Assembly: GCA_022828595.1 (NCBI GenBank)
Contig: JAKGHH010000007.1
Coordinates: forward strand, 38,192,356-38,256,355
Direction of reading: 5' to 3'
DNA length: 64,000 nt
DNA from: Nelumbo lutea
Taxonomy: Eukaryota; Streptophyta; Magnoliopsida; Proteales; Nelumbonaceae
Below are positions 36,101 to 46,272 of the stretch, piece after piece. A program made the position numbers and the translations under genes. The first letter of the stretch is position 1. The number at the start of each line of letters is the position of its first letter. Under the pieces are notes generated by a model. The model was given only the letters and a program-made list of their open reading frames with translations, ran no database searches and had not been told where the DNA came from.

Positions 36101-37283
36101 TCCAATTATTTGATTAAAACATGTAAAATCTCAAGACGGGTAGAGGTGGGTACGGGTAGAAGTAGCCATCCCTAAGTGAGATTGATAAACATTGTTAATG
36201 AATTAATTTTGTATTGAGCTTGATAATGTTGATGAGTGGAGCCTCTATCAAACCAAGTCTCAACTTGAATGAAAAATGACTCTATCCCAATTTTGCACTA
36301 TAATACTATACAGGTATGAGGACAAGACAGAATGGGGGGAAAGAATAGGTTGGATCTATGGGTCGGTTACAGAGGACGTGGTAACTGGATACCGCATGCA
36401 CAATCGTGGATGGCGTTCAATCTATTGCATCACTAAGCGTGATGCCTTCCGCGGCACAGCCCCCATCAATCTCACAGATCGTCTACACCAGGTCCTTCGC
36501 TGGGCCACAGGGTCTGTCGAGATCTTCTTCTCTCGCAACAATGCCTTCCTTGCTAGCCCACGCCTCAAGTTCCTACAGCGCATTGCCTACCTCAACGTCG
36601 GTATTTACCCTTTCACCTCAATCTTCCTTGTTGTCTACTGTTTCCTTCCTGCTCTCTCCCTTTTCTCTGGACACTTCATTGTTGAAAATCTCAATGTAAG
36701 CTTCCTCCTTTACCTCCTTTCCATCACTATCACCCTCTGCCTCCTCTCTCTCCTGGAGATCAAATGGTCTGGTGTGTCTCTTGAAGACTGGTGGCGCAAC
36801 GAACAGTTTTGGCTCATCGGCGGGACCAGTGCCCATCTGGCTGCCGTCCTTCAGGGCCTCTTGAAGGTCATTGCCGGCATTGATATCTCATTCACATTAA
36901 CATCCAAGTCTGCTGCCGAGGACGATGATGACATATATGCTGACCTCTATGTTGTCAAATGGACTAGTCTCTTCATAATGCCTCTAACAATCATGGTGGT
37001 TAACCTTGTAGCCATCGTCATGGGATTCGCAAGGACAATCTACAGTGTTATCCCACAATGGAATAAGCTGTTTGGTGGGGTCTTCTTCAGCTTCTGGGTG
37101 TTGGCTCACATGTACCCATTTGCAAAAGGGCTGATGGGAAGGAAAGGAAGGATGCCAACCATTGTTTACGTCTGGTCTGGTCTTGTCACAATTACAGTCT
37201 CTTTGCTTTGGATATCAATAAGTCCTCCAGATGATGGGAATAACAGTGCCGCCATGCCGGACGTTAACGTTGATATAGGCTAA
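29507..37283 (+). CDS. CSLD1: Cellulose synthase-like protein D, CSLD1-type (4 exons)
   Basis: The coding join is 29507-30183, 32541-33351, 34248-35023 and 36314-37283. This totals 3,234 bases (1,077 residues plus stop), and all introns are GT-AG with codon phase preserved. It is a family 2 processive glycosyltransferase of the CSLD group, predicted to synthesise beta-linked glucan at Golgi or plasma membrane of tip-growing cells. Visible motifs are DD at 350-351, DCD at 568-570, TED at 774-776 and QVLRW at 814-818. Two membrane helices precede the catalytic domain (about 227-244 and 252-271) and about six follow it. The opening [20 protein letters not shown], the block [19 protein letters not shown] and the tail ISPPDD fit the CSLD1 clade. 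Exon 1 encodes no cysteine, so the RING-like zinc finger of most CSLDs is absent, as I recall for Arabidopsis CSLD1. The start is chosen because the frame begins there with the family's N-terminal block following. No frameshift or premature stop was seen. Confidence 0.95.
31652..31675 (-). mobile_element. Helitron-like 3' terminus in CSLD intron 1
   Basis: ACTAGTAAGAAAACCCATGC is followed by AAAGCATAGGGT. Read on the minus strand this is a CCCTATGC/GCATGGG hairpin and then CTAG, the 3' end signature of plant Helitrons. The body would extend to the right within intron 1. The 5' TC end was not located. Confidence 0.45.
32040..32316. mobile_element. Truncated hAT-like MITE in CSLD intron 1
   Basis: Repetitive GAGCTCGAGCTC and AATCGAAC blocks end in TCGATTACAGCCCTA. 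The reverse complement TAGGGCTGTAATCGA is a common hAT MITE end. No matching left end is visible. Short TA/TATG repeats lie alongside (about 32068-32155). Confidence 0.4.
32433..32448. repeat. Poly-C tract in CSLD intron 1
   Basis: About sixteen cytosines sit ~95 bases before the exon 2 acceptor, in otherwise C-rich DNA. They extend the polypyrimidine-rich run toward the splice site. Confidence 0.8.
32541..33351 (+). CDS. CSLD1: CSLD exon 2
   Basis: The acceptor is GAACAG|GCTT and the donor ACAG|GTAAAA. It encodes both N-terminal membrane helices, the [17 protein letters not shown] block, the first catalytic aspartates (SDDGG) and the plant-conserved region up to DHAGILQ. Confidence 0.95.
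33474..33805. mobile_element. MITE in CSLD intron 2
   Basis: The ends are inverted: GGGCCCCGTTTGGTGCAT on the left, and GGGGGCCGTTTGGCATG as the reverse complement of the right end. The length is 332 bp with no coding capacity. No clear target duplication was found (flanks TTGACCCA and AATTTATC), so the superfamily is uncertain. The end sequence is of the GGCCCCGTTTGG type seen in hAT- and Harbinger-like MITEs. Confidence 0.65.
34248..35023 (+). CDS. CSLD1: CSLD exon 3
   Basis: The acceptor is GGATAG|GTGATGAGC. The first codon is valine (GTG), not an initiation codon. The donor is TGCTG|GTACG. It encodes [31 protein letters not shown] (DCD motif), [11 protein letters not shown] and the class-specific region. 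Confidence 0.95.
35234..35552. mobile_element. hAT MITE nested in CSLD intron 3 (first)
   Basis: TAGGGCTGTCAATGGGT faces TAGAGCTATCAATAGGT (right end reversed). It is flanked by CCCCCAAC and CTCCCAAC, a 7-of-8 match to an 8-bp duplication. It is 319 bp long and non-coding. Confidence 0.8.
35619..36025. mobile_element. hAT MITE nested in CSLD intron 3 (second)
   Basis: TAGGGTTGCAACTTGGGCGG faces TAGGGGTGCAAGTCAGGTGG (right end reversed). It has a perfect 8-bp target duplication, GTAAAACC, at 35611-35618 and 36026-36033. It is 407 bp long. Confidence 0.9.
36314..37283 (+). CDS. CSLD1: CSLD exon 4
   Basis: The acceptor is ATACAG|GTATGAGG. It encodes the TED motif ([11 protein letters not shown]), [10 protein letters not shown], and about six C-terminal membrane helices, and ends DVNVDIG then TAA at 37281. 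Confidence 0.95.
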
Positions 37284-38318
37284 ATACATCAAGTATAGAG
37301 AAACTGGAATTACGAGCCAAGAGATCTAGAGTGGGAAGGAAAGACTCGTATTAATTATTGGATGTTGATGTTGTTGTTGTCTCATCAATTTCCAACTCTT
37401 GTAGAACAAAACATGCATCAAACATAAGAAATAGTGACTAATTTAAATTAATGTAATGTGATCTTGAATTTTGTATCACATTTATTATTTTACATTTACT
37501 TTTTTTTGTATTTTTAATTTGTTTCTATAATGTGTTCTAACTATTAGACATTGTAGGTCCTCACTCCGATAGAAAGATGTGGTTTCACTTTATTATGAAT
37601 AATAATTAATTTCTTTTATTATTTTATGTGTCCTTGGTGTGTTTCTATGAATTTCCTATACTCTTACATTATTGGATTATATGTGACAAACTGATGTAGT
37701 ACAGGAAGAGTTCGAATCTGCGCCCCACCGCTTGGCACCCCAAAAACGTCCCACACAATAGAAACCCATTGTGTTTGCGTATCCTCCCATAGGCATGCCC
37801 CCCTTAATGGGACGGCTGTTAGTTCATTCCGTTAACTTCAAATTTCACTAAAAGTCCAAAATGATAATCCCACTCATAATCTTTCATCTCTTGATCTGCC
37901 TTGTGTAACCCTGAACCCTGCACCTCTTCCTCCATTGGAGCTTGGCGAGAAATTTGACACTAAAGACCGTTCTGACAGACACACCAGAGGTATTCCCCGT
38001 CCCTCTCAACCAGTAAGTAGTGAAAAGGAATGTTGAGGTCTCACAGCAACCACCCACAATATAAAATCACAAAGTATTTGAAATAACATCCACGATTCTC
38101 GTTTTAAACAGTTAATTATGCAGTAATTTAACCTTTCTAATTCAATAAAGTTAGTTATTAAGGAGCCAAGGAATTAATTTCTTGTTATCCCATGTTCATT
38201 TTATTACTCCAAAACCTGCATCTAAACAGATTGGACAAGTTCAAGGTATGGAACAAAAATTAAACTATGCAATTATGGTTGAAAACTTAATATTGAGGAT
38301 AAACAAAAATTAAACTCC
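37284..38318. other. 3' flank of the CSLD gene
   Basis: AT-rich sequence to about 37680 probably holds the 3' UTR, with AATAATAATTAA-type signals near 37600. No polyadenylation site can be fixed. The rest has no recognised gene. Confidence 0.4.
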
Positions 38319-40357
38319 TCTCACAAGGGTTACCGCTACTATGATGTGAACATTGGTCGTCTATATATTAGTCACCATGTTGTCTTTGATAAACAATCTT
38401 TTCTGGGTTTGCCACTGCCGACATCCTCTCATGGTTCCAATACTGATGGTGTCGCATTGTTTCGAGTATGTACAAATCTGCAAAAGGCTTCTGCTCCTGC
38501 ATTGGTTGAAAATTCCGTTCAGTTCACAATCTTCTCCTTCGAAGTCATCACCCAAATCTGCCATTGTGGCCTCTGAACCCAGCTAGGACAATTGATACTC
38601 TAACTCTAGAGGTATCGGATCTGCTACTATGGCTTTGGATCCCATGTCGGATGGTTGCAACTCACCTCGCACTCGCCCCCAGACATGGCTAGTTCAAGAT
38701 CTCTTAGACACCACTTAACCACTTCCTACTTCTGCTGGGCGAACTCATTCGATGGTCACCAGATCCATGAGTTCCACATCTTCTCTAGCTACTCGGTATT
38801 CTCTTCCTCTTTGCTTTAATGCATCCATTGTTGCTGCTGAGTCTAAGCCCACTACTTACTTCCAAACCCCAAACATCGTCATTGGTGTGATGTTATGTCC
38901 AAAGAATTCTAGGACCTCGTTCACAATGGAACTTGGGACCTCATACCATATCATTCATCCATGAATGTGGTTGGCTCTAAGTGGGTATATAAGATTAAAA
39001 GGATACCATATGGATCTGTGAATCAATATAAAGCTCGGTTAGTCGCTCAAGGCTTCACTCAAATATCGGGTGTCAATTTTTTTGACACTTTCAATCTTAT
39101 CGTTAAACCCACTACCATCCACACAATTTTGTCTCTCACGGTGTCTCATTGGTGGGTCATTCGCCAGCTGGACTTTGACAATGCCTTCCTTAGTGGGCTT
39201 GTCATAGAAAATATTTATATGAGGCAGTCTAAGGGTTTTGAAGGTGTTGGTCGCCCTTCTCGTATGTGCAAACTATCGAAGGCTCTCTATGTGCTTTGAC
39301 AGGCTCCCCGGGCTTGGTTCTCATGACTCAGCACTAAACTTGTTGAATTAGGTTTCTGCACTTCACGTTATGATCCCTCTCAATTCATTTATTCCCGCGG
39401 TGATCATCATATTTATTTGTTGTTATTGCGGATGATGTGATACTCACTAGCACTTATCTGACTCTCATACAATCCTTGGTGAACAGTCTGGGGCATATCT
39501 TCCAACTTAAGGATCTTGGAGCCCTACATTATTTCTTGGGTATTGAAACCCACAAAGATGAAACTACCCTTTGCTTTGCCAACACCGATATATCATTGAT
39601 CTACTAAATTGTGCAAGGCTTAATGGCGGCATCTACTAAGATCTCAAGACTTCATGGCTCTCCTCTCTCTGACCCTTCTCAGTATAGGAGTATTGTTGGA
39701 GGTCTGTAGTATCTTACTCTCACTCATCTTGACATCAGCTTTGCAGTTAACAAGGCTTGCCAGTTTCTACATAATCCCATAGACAAACACTGGGTAGTAG
39801 TCAATATGCATCATTTGGTATCATAAACGTACCTTAGATCATGCGTTGTTTTTCTCTTCTCAATCCTCTACCGATCTTACTACCTTCACCAATGCTGATT
39901 GGGCCGGGTGCCCTGATGATCACCGATCTAATAGGGGTAATTGTATCTACCTCGGCTCTCACCTTGTTAGTTGGAGTGGCAAGAAGCAACAAACCATTGC
40001 AAGATCTAGTACGAAGGCTAAGTTCCGATCTCTTGCCAATACCATTACTGAATTACTTTGGTTGCAGTCCCTCTTGACAGATCTCAAGATTTGTCTCCCC
40101 TCGGCTCCATCTCTTTATTGTGATAATGTAGGTGCTTGCTACCTTGCTGCTCACCTGATCTTTCATGCACATACTCGCCATATTGAGGTCGATTTTCACT
40201 TCCTTCAGGATCATCTTCCCAAGAGATCACTTCAGCTTCATCATATTCAGTCTCTTGGGCAGCTCGCTGACATCTTCACCAAGCTCCTCTCCTCATTTTA
40301 CATCAATATTACACAAACTGCATGTGCTTCCTATGCCAACATTCGGTTGAGGGGGCA
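38319..40357 (+). pseudogene. Copia pol remnant (linker, reverse transcriptase, RNase H)
   Basis: It starts inside the post-integrase linker (SHKGYRYYDV then GRLYISHHVVFD). The reverse transcriptase follows at 38961-39650 ([46 protein letters not shown]). RNase H follows at 39850-40300 (NADWAGCPDDHRSNRG, VSWSGKKQQTIARSSTKAKF, YCDNVGACYLA, HTRHIEVDFHFLQD, LADIFTKLL). Several stops and frame changes break it; for example TGA follows KALYVL at 39297, and the catalytic YVDD box near 39425 reads only as a decayed frame. Gag and integrase are absent, so it is a 5'-truncated dead copy in sense with the CSLD gene. Confidence 0.9.
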
Positions 40358-40640
40358 TATTGAGAATAATAATGCCACATCATCAAAGGTTGCCACATCA
40401 CCAAAGACTGCCAAGTCAACAGATATGCGATTTAAACCTAATCTCAGTTTTATCACATATCTCTTCTAGAGATAGAATTCTACTAACATCTTTCTTATGT
40501 TGATAAACTCTATCATATAGAGTTCAGTGTAAACTAATCTCTTAGGTTGAGTGTTGTACCCAAACTCTATCATATAGAGTTCAGTCCACTCATTCGAACC
40601 ATTTTATACAATTCAAGCTTCCGCTATTCTTTAACTTTAA
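40358..40640 (+). repeat. 3' LTR start of the Copia remnant
   Basis: The GGTTGAGGGGGCA polypurine tract (40345-40357) is followed by TATTGAGAATAATAATGCC, the usual junction in this Copia group with TG changed to TA. CTCTATCATATAGAGTTCAG occurs twice (about 40508 and 40566). The right end is not precisely set. Confidence 0.5.
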
Positions 40641-41371
40641 ACAACATCCAGATGAGCTATATAGTGTCCCAATCCCATTAAGAACAAATCATTATCATCA
40701 CAATCAGATCCTAATTGGACTAGAAGATGGAAATTTATATATATCATAAAAAGAAAAAGAAAACAAAGAATTTGGTGAACCAATGAAGAACACCTTGTGA
40801 TGTACCCTGCTAGGAAGCCTTGTCAAAACTGTAGTTGGAACTTCTTCAAAATTCTTGATCGTTTGTACAAGTTACAATTATTGAGGTTGTAATGACATGC
40901 TATCAACACCATAGTTTAAAATTAATTATGCAACTTTTTCCAAAAACCTCTTCTAGTCCATAGTTCTTAGTTAAAGCAAGATGAAATCAATTAGCTCTTA
41001 GAATTCATGAAGGCAAGGTGTTTCATAGTCATTCATGTGCACAATATCTTACCATATCATTTAACACATTGTAGAAAGTTTCAAGTTTCATTCTTTTTTT
41101 TAGACTAGTATGGACAAGTTTATACTTGTCATTTAGAGATAGTATGTCTAACCATTAATTTCTAAGATTTCATTCAAGGCATGTCTCCTTTGCAAGTTCA
41201 ACTAGCTTAGGTGAGCATTTAGGACAGAAAATTGATTTGTACGTTATAGGAAAAGAAAGTGAAACAAGGGAGGTATAATAATGATTAGGAAGCCTTAAAT
41301 AAGATTGCAGACAAATTGGGACCACTCCAAGACACATAATAAGCTCAGATGATATCACTAATCCAACGGAG

Positions 41372-41575
41372 TAATCAATTACCAAGTTAGTGATAGCGTA
41401 GAACTTCTGTTCTGGTTCGAATTTACCAAATTAGCGCCAACACAGAATTTCCACCTTAGTTCGAATTTACCAAGTAGCACCAACACGGAGTTTCTATCTT
41501 AGTTCGAATTTACCAAGCTAGTGTCAATGCAGTACTTCTATTTTAGTTCATAATTACCAAATTAGTATTAGATCA
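41372..41575. repeat. 44-bp tandem repeat, ~4.5 copies
   Basis: TTAGTTCGAATTTACCAA recurs with TTCGAATTTA at 41416, 41460 and 41503 and a variant at 41547. The units also share GCGCCAACACAGAATTTC-like bodies. Confidence 0.8.
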
Positions 41576-41639
41576 TGATTTCCAAAATTTTGTTCAATTA
41601 GGACTTTCCTTTTGAAGAGTTTTAGTAGGATATTATTAT

Positions 41640-41880
41640 GGAGTGTTTTCATAGATTAGGAAGTTTTCTTGTAGGAGCAGCCATAAGGGTGTGTGCCTAT
41701 ATAAAAAGTAGCTAGGGGAAGGCTAAGGGAGTTTTTGATATTGAATTTTCTCTTAATTATTCAATGAAGAATTCCTCTTCCTAATAGTTTGATTTCTGTT
41801 CTTTTCTTTGAAACTTTTCTCAATGTGTTTTGTTTTCATATTGCGCTATAGGATCTACCTTTAATTTAAAAACTTCTCTG
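41640..41880 (+). mobile_element. LTR-like promoter fragment
   Basis: GTGCCTATATAAAAAGTAGC (TATA near 41697) is followed by a leader-like stretch with TCAATGAAGAATTCCTCTTC, as in the U3/R part of plant LTRs. The 44-bp repeats just upstream could be its U3 enhancers. Neither LTR end nor an internal domain was found. Confidence 0.35.
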
Positions 41881-43085
41881 CCCACATCAACATCTTCATT
41901 CTCAAAGGTAAAATAATGATTAGTTGCAGCCAGATTTAATATATTGTGTGGTGGTATGCTGAAAACAGGTTTGTTAGTGGTGTGAAATTATTATTTTATC
42001 TCATTATGTTGCTAAAAGTTGGTTTAAAAATTTGGGAGCATCATAGATGCATCTGAAAGAGGTGAGATTAAACCAAATGGCTTGGTTCCACCTAAATTTT
42101 GGACCAAAACAAAAATCTGGGCCAACCAAATTGAATCACCAATAGCCAAACCAGAGACTTTCAGTTTATTAAACTAAGATGGTTGCAATCAAATGATCAC
42201 ATCAACTACTTTTGGCCTTTATGGCAGTTTATATGGTCATCACCATCTCTAGCTAGGGATGAATAACCTTTTGCTAAGTTGAAAGAAATAAATGCATGGA
42301 TGAACCATATCTTTTCCATAGCTTCTGTCAATATTGCCCAAACTCCTTGCATCCACAAAAATCCTCACTTTGATTTCAAACTTCCCAAATTCAGTTTTGA
42401 GTGGAAGAGAAATCCAACCCCCCATAAATAGTCCATCATATAATTGAAAATTGAGCATTAATCCAGAAAACCAAAGATTCCTACTTCTTCCATCTCTATA
42501 TCTTCTCTTAATTTTTTTTTTTTCTCATTTTGGTATATCATCAATTCCTCTTCTAACTCAGAAGAGGAATAATCCTAGTTCAAATACTTGAACCAACAAA
42601 ACAAGTAGAAAAAGAAACCAGATGTAAACAAAAAGGAAAGAAATGCATATGAGTCACCATGTGTTTGATTAAACCACACTGAGGCCTCCCTCTAAATGAC
42701 TCATATATGTATCTTCCCCACCACGACAAATTCAAATCTGTCAAAGACATTTGATGTACATCTCAAATCCCTGGCACAAAATCTGTAGCTCTTTTTTCTC
42801 CATGTTGCTTCAAGTTCCTGAATTTTTCACTATTTCCAGTTCAAAAAGTTGTTAGGGATGATTTGGAGAATGGCTAAACATTAGAAAAGTAAATCTCTCT
42901 TTCTTTATGGTTGTTAGAAATAGTTAAGCCAATGTTATTTCCTTATTGGTTTAATGGCAAATTATGTGGAATTAAAAAAATAAAAAATTCAAAAAAAAAA
43001 GACAATTAGGAAGGGGGTTTAGAGCAAGGAGAGGCATAGTGACATGGATTTTCTTGCTATAGATAGATAGATAGATAAACTAGCA

Positions 43086-43378
43086 CATGGTTCTTAAAAC
43101 CAGACTAGACCAGACGGTCAGATTGGAAAAACTGGGAACCAATCAGGTGAACGGTTCCGTTTTACCCCAGTACCATTATTTCGCAAAAAAAAGTTGTTGA
43201 TTTAGTCAGCAAACCGTTGACTCGGGTGGTTGAACTATTTGAACCGTCCAACGATTTTGGCCGTTTTTATTTTTTTTGTCAAAATGTGTCGTCTATTCAG
43301 TTCAAATGGTCAGACTGTTCGATTCGAGAACCGAACCCCTGACCGGTTCGTTGTCCAATTCGCTTTTAAAAACCTTGG
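43086..43378. mobile_element. Unclassified element with AGGTTTTTAAAA-type ends
   Basis: The left end is ATGGTTCTTAAAACCAGAC. The right end reversed is CCAAGGTTTTTAAAAGCG. Between them are repeated GGTTCGAACCGGTC-like blocks on both strands. This end type is widespread in plant genomes, but the superfamily is not clear to me and no target duplication is certain. Confidence 0.4.
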
Positions 43379-43408
43379 ACTAGTGAGGACCCATGCGATG
43401 CATAGGAA
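43379..43408 (-). mobile_element. Helitron-like 3' terminus
   Basis: ACTAGTGAGGACCCATGCGA is followed by TGCATAGG. On the minus strand this is a CCTATGC/GCATGGG hairpin with a short loop, then CTAG. The body would extend to the right into AT-rich DNA up to about 43720. No 5' end was located. Confidence 0.45.
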
Positions 43409-43719
43409 TAATTATTTGTTGAAAGAAATAATTAGGATTTTTTTGAAATAATCAAAAAAATGCATATTATTAATTTTAAAATTTTAAAGAATTCTTTATT
43501 AGATAATTTTCTGGAAATTTTCTACAATTAATTTCCTCATAATTACATAATTAGTGTAAATACAATTTTCCAAAATATTTTCCTGAAAATGAAATAAATA
43601 AATTCGTTATTATTTGCCAAAAATAATTTTTAATATTCTACAATGAAAATTATAATTTTCAATAATTTATGTTTTATTTTGCAATATAAATTAAGCAATA
43701 ATTATCTAAAAATGTAATT

Positions 43720-44660
43720 GATGATGCACGATCTGGCAACTCCCTACTGGAAGGCAACTCAGATGTTGAGCTAGAGAGTTCACCGGGTCAACCTACAAAG
43801 GACAGTATTAGAGTGCCCGGGTTGCTTTACCTAGGGTAGGCACTTCGATGTTTAAGTTGGTGAACTGGAGATTTTGGAGAGAGCTAAAGAGCGAGAGAGC
43901 TATGTGTTTGAGAACTGAATAGCACGTACCTTCTAGAGTGAGAGAGGTACAATTCGGCCAAATACCTCAGGAGCAAAGTTCATCATTCCCTCCTCAAGAT
44001 GGGCTTCAAACTGCATGATTGCCTCCTCAGGTCACACCGCTTATGTAGACTTCAATGCAATGTCCCTCAAACCAGTCCTCAAAGGGGTACCTGACAAGGT
44101 CAATGCAGAGCCTAAAATTGAGGTGGAGGACAACTGTGAAAGCCAAGTTTTCATGTTTGCCAAGGTGTTGAAAGTGAATTAGTCTTCCTTTGAACCGAAG
44201 TACACTTAGGTCATTGTGCAAGAAAGCGGACTGGCCAATTAGGGTAGCGACAAAGTCAAAATGCTGTCGAGCTAATTAGATGGGGGCTGACCTGCATAGA
44301 TTGGTTTATGTGTCTCGAGGTAGGCTTGCTATACATCTTTGGCCCGAAGTGACTAGGTACAATCCGTCCCTCTATGATAGCTTGGTACCTCGGTGTTTGT
44401 GGCGAGGGGGACTTAGAACTTCCGAAGATGAGGTGTAAGCTATGGGCAGTAAATCCAAATTTCGATTTAAGGTGTGTAGGAAGTAGCGTGTGACAAAATC
44501 AAAATTTGCTTAAGGCACGCAAAAAGTAGTGGGCGGCAAATTCATATTTTGACTAAGGCACACAGAATTCAAATTCAAATCGCTCACCATGTCTTTGCGC
44601 GGGACAATCCCTAAGCCATCTGATCAATATCATCGTGTCCGTTCAAAAGTCAAGCCCCTT
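43720..44660. other. Flank of the Tat antisense ORF, no recognised gene
   Basis: Higher GC than its surroundings, like the antisense ORF itself, so it probably belongs to the same element (UTR or LTR). The minus strand has pyrimidine-rich CTCTCTCGCTC blocks near 43880-43960. No LTR ends could be set. Confidence 0.35.
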
Positions 44661-44663
44661 TCC

Positions 44664-44671
44664 TATAAATA
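44664..44671 (+). promoter_or_regulatory. TATA box of the Tat antisense ORF
   Basis: TATAAATA sits in CTATAAATAAAGGGGCG, about 150 bases upstream of the antisense ORF start at 44824. Antisense ORFs of plant Tat elements are reported to have their own promoter, and this placement fits that. Confidence 0.5.
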
Positions 44672-44823
44672 AAGGGGCGCTTGGTGGTCTCATTTTCACT
44701 ATGCATTGCAAAGATTGCTTGAGCATGGGGAGCTCTACTTGTTGCAAGCGAAGTCATTTTTCCAATTTGTCCTAAAATTCTTTCATCATGATCCTATCTG
44801 GAGAGTGGCTTTTCTTTTCCAAA

Positions 44824-45942
44824 ATGTCTTCGACACCTCAGCTCTAGAGTGGTAGGCCTCTTAGAAGGAAGCCTCCACCTCTCAACCCGTGTGGGTGGGG
44901 GGTGGGGGGTGGGGGGGGAGGGGGGGTTGTCCCTAGCTCATTGACTAACAAGGAGGTTGTCAGGCTAATGACGACTTTTTGCATTCCTTTATCTTATGCT
45001 TGCATCCTGCCCATCCCTAGCCAATATCCTTGGGACCATGACCCAAACCAAGTATGTGTTTTTGAAGAGGCATTGGTCGCCGGACTCCATTTCCCACTTC
45101 ACCCCTTCTTTTGTGAGGTGTTCAATCACTAAGGGATCTCCCTAAGACAACTCCATCCGAACTTGATTTGGTGCATTGTGGAGATGATCTCTCTTTGTCA
45201 CCACCTCGGTATTGACCTGGACATTGACTATTTTGTCGGGCTCTATAATATTAAGAAAATGCCCAAGGCACCCTATTACTTTTATATCAGTTACTGCCTT
45301 GGGTACAAACTCCTTCACGGCTTCCCTTCGAAAGTATGAGATTGGAAGCATAGGTACTTCTTCCTATCTTGGGAGGAGGGTTGGTTGGTCGATACTACTT
45401 GGCAACCTGAACCAAGGAAGGTCGCTGATGTCATGTTTGATAGCGAATTGGCCAACAAAGTCAGGTTCCTTGTAGCACGCCAATCTCTGGCTGAGGAGTT
45501 CCTAGCCGAGTCAATGCTCGTTGAGGTCGGCCTTAGTCTTGTTGGTAGGTCTTCTATGATATTTTCTTTGTTTCAAGGTACTTTTCCTTTTGTTTCTAGT
45601 TCGACTAACTATAATTTCCTATGTAGAGATGTCAAGCACATCCAACATCCTTTTGTGGCCAAGGAAGCCGGGGTGAACAAAAGGCAAAGAAGGGCAAGGG
45701 AAGCCACCAACTCGTTGTCACTAAGGAGGTCAGCCGAGCACATCACGATCAACCCAGAAGAGGGCAGGGATGTAGTGCATTCTAATCCTACCCATGTTCC
45801 TGCCACAACCTCCAACGCGCCCCTTGGAACAACTCCTAAGGTCGCAGCAAGGGCCTCCATCTCTAGGGTTTCCCCTTTCATTCCTAGTTTGTCTAGCGTC
45901 TTCGTCACGGATTGGATTCAAGATCCCCTAGTCACCATTTGA
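44824..45942 (+). pseudogene. Tat-type antisense ORF (gypsy-type transposase-like, PF04195-like)
   Basis: The ATG at 44824 (AAAATGTCTTCG) is followed by a stop after seven codons, so the frame is broken early. The recognisable domain runs from about 44940 to 45400: FEEALVAGLHFPLHPFFCEV, GISLRQLHPNLIW, YYFYISYCLGYKLLHGFP, WKHRYFFLSW. This matches the plant family labelled putative gypsy-type transposase, found as the extra ORF of Tat/Ogre elements. A possible intron lies at 45545-45627 (GTAGGTCTT to TATGTAG). The C-terminal 45628-45942 is basic and low in complexity. If this is the antisense ORF, the parent element lies on the minus strand. Its LTRs and pol are not seen. The cellular role of this protein is unknown. 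Confidence 0.65.
44891..44927 (+). repeat. G-rich tract
   Basis: Five runs of three to eight guanines are separated by single T or A bases (GTGGGTGGGGGGTGGGG and onward). It lies inside the broken antisense ORF, where it encodes a glycine run. It satisfies the usual pattern for a G-quadruplex. Confidence 0.8.
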
Positions 45943-46245
45943 ATGGGGAGAGGTATTCTTCTTCCCAAGGACATTGGGGCCCATGGAGAGCTGGATCTAG
46001 CCAACCTGGCCGCCTAGAAGGCATTTGCATGGGGAGAGGTATTCTTCATAACTAGCTTGCTTTTTCTATCCCATGTTTTACAGAAGGCATATGCAGGTTT
46101 AAGGTTTGAGTTCGTAGAACATCCACCGCTGGCCCTTGTACAGGGAGCCTTCAATTCTCTTTGGGGTAGCACTGCTAGCTATGTGACCATGAATCCTATT
46201 GTATTGTTACTATCGCTACTTGTAGTGATGTATTAGTATTATACT

Positions 46246-46272
46246 AGTGGGACCCATGCAATGCACGAGCTT
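46246..46272 (-). mobile_element. Helitron-like 3' terminus
   Basis: ACTAGTGGGACCCATGCAAT is followed by GCACGAG. On the minus strand CGTGC/GCATG forms a hairpin and then CTAG ends the element. The AT-rich DNA to the right could be its body. Confidence 0.45.

Larger units (their letters stand above)
35110..36174. mobile_element. Outer hAT-like MITE in CSLD intron 3
   Basis: The left end is TAGGGATGGCAAAATAGG. The right end reversed is TAGGGATGGCTACTTCTACC, a GGGATGGCAA-type end common in plant hAT MITEs. It contains two further MITEs. Its own target duplication is not clear (TTCCTGAT and AGTGAGAT share only GAT), so the outer boundary is less certain than the inner ones. Confidence 0.55.
40641..43085. 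other. Intergenic stretch with repeat fragments
   Basis: No gene recognised. It contains a 44-bp tandem repeat and an LTR-like promoter fragment, listed separately, and otherwise AT-rich unique-looking DNA. Confidence 0.5.

Noticed and set aside
37700..37730. SINE suggested by an AGTTCGAATCTGCGCC B-box-like motif
   Set aside because: No A box at the right distance, no A-tail and no target duplication could be found.
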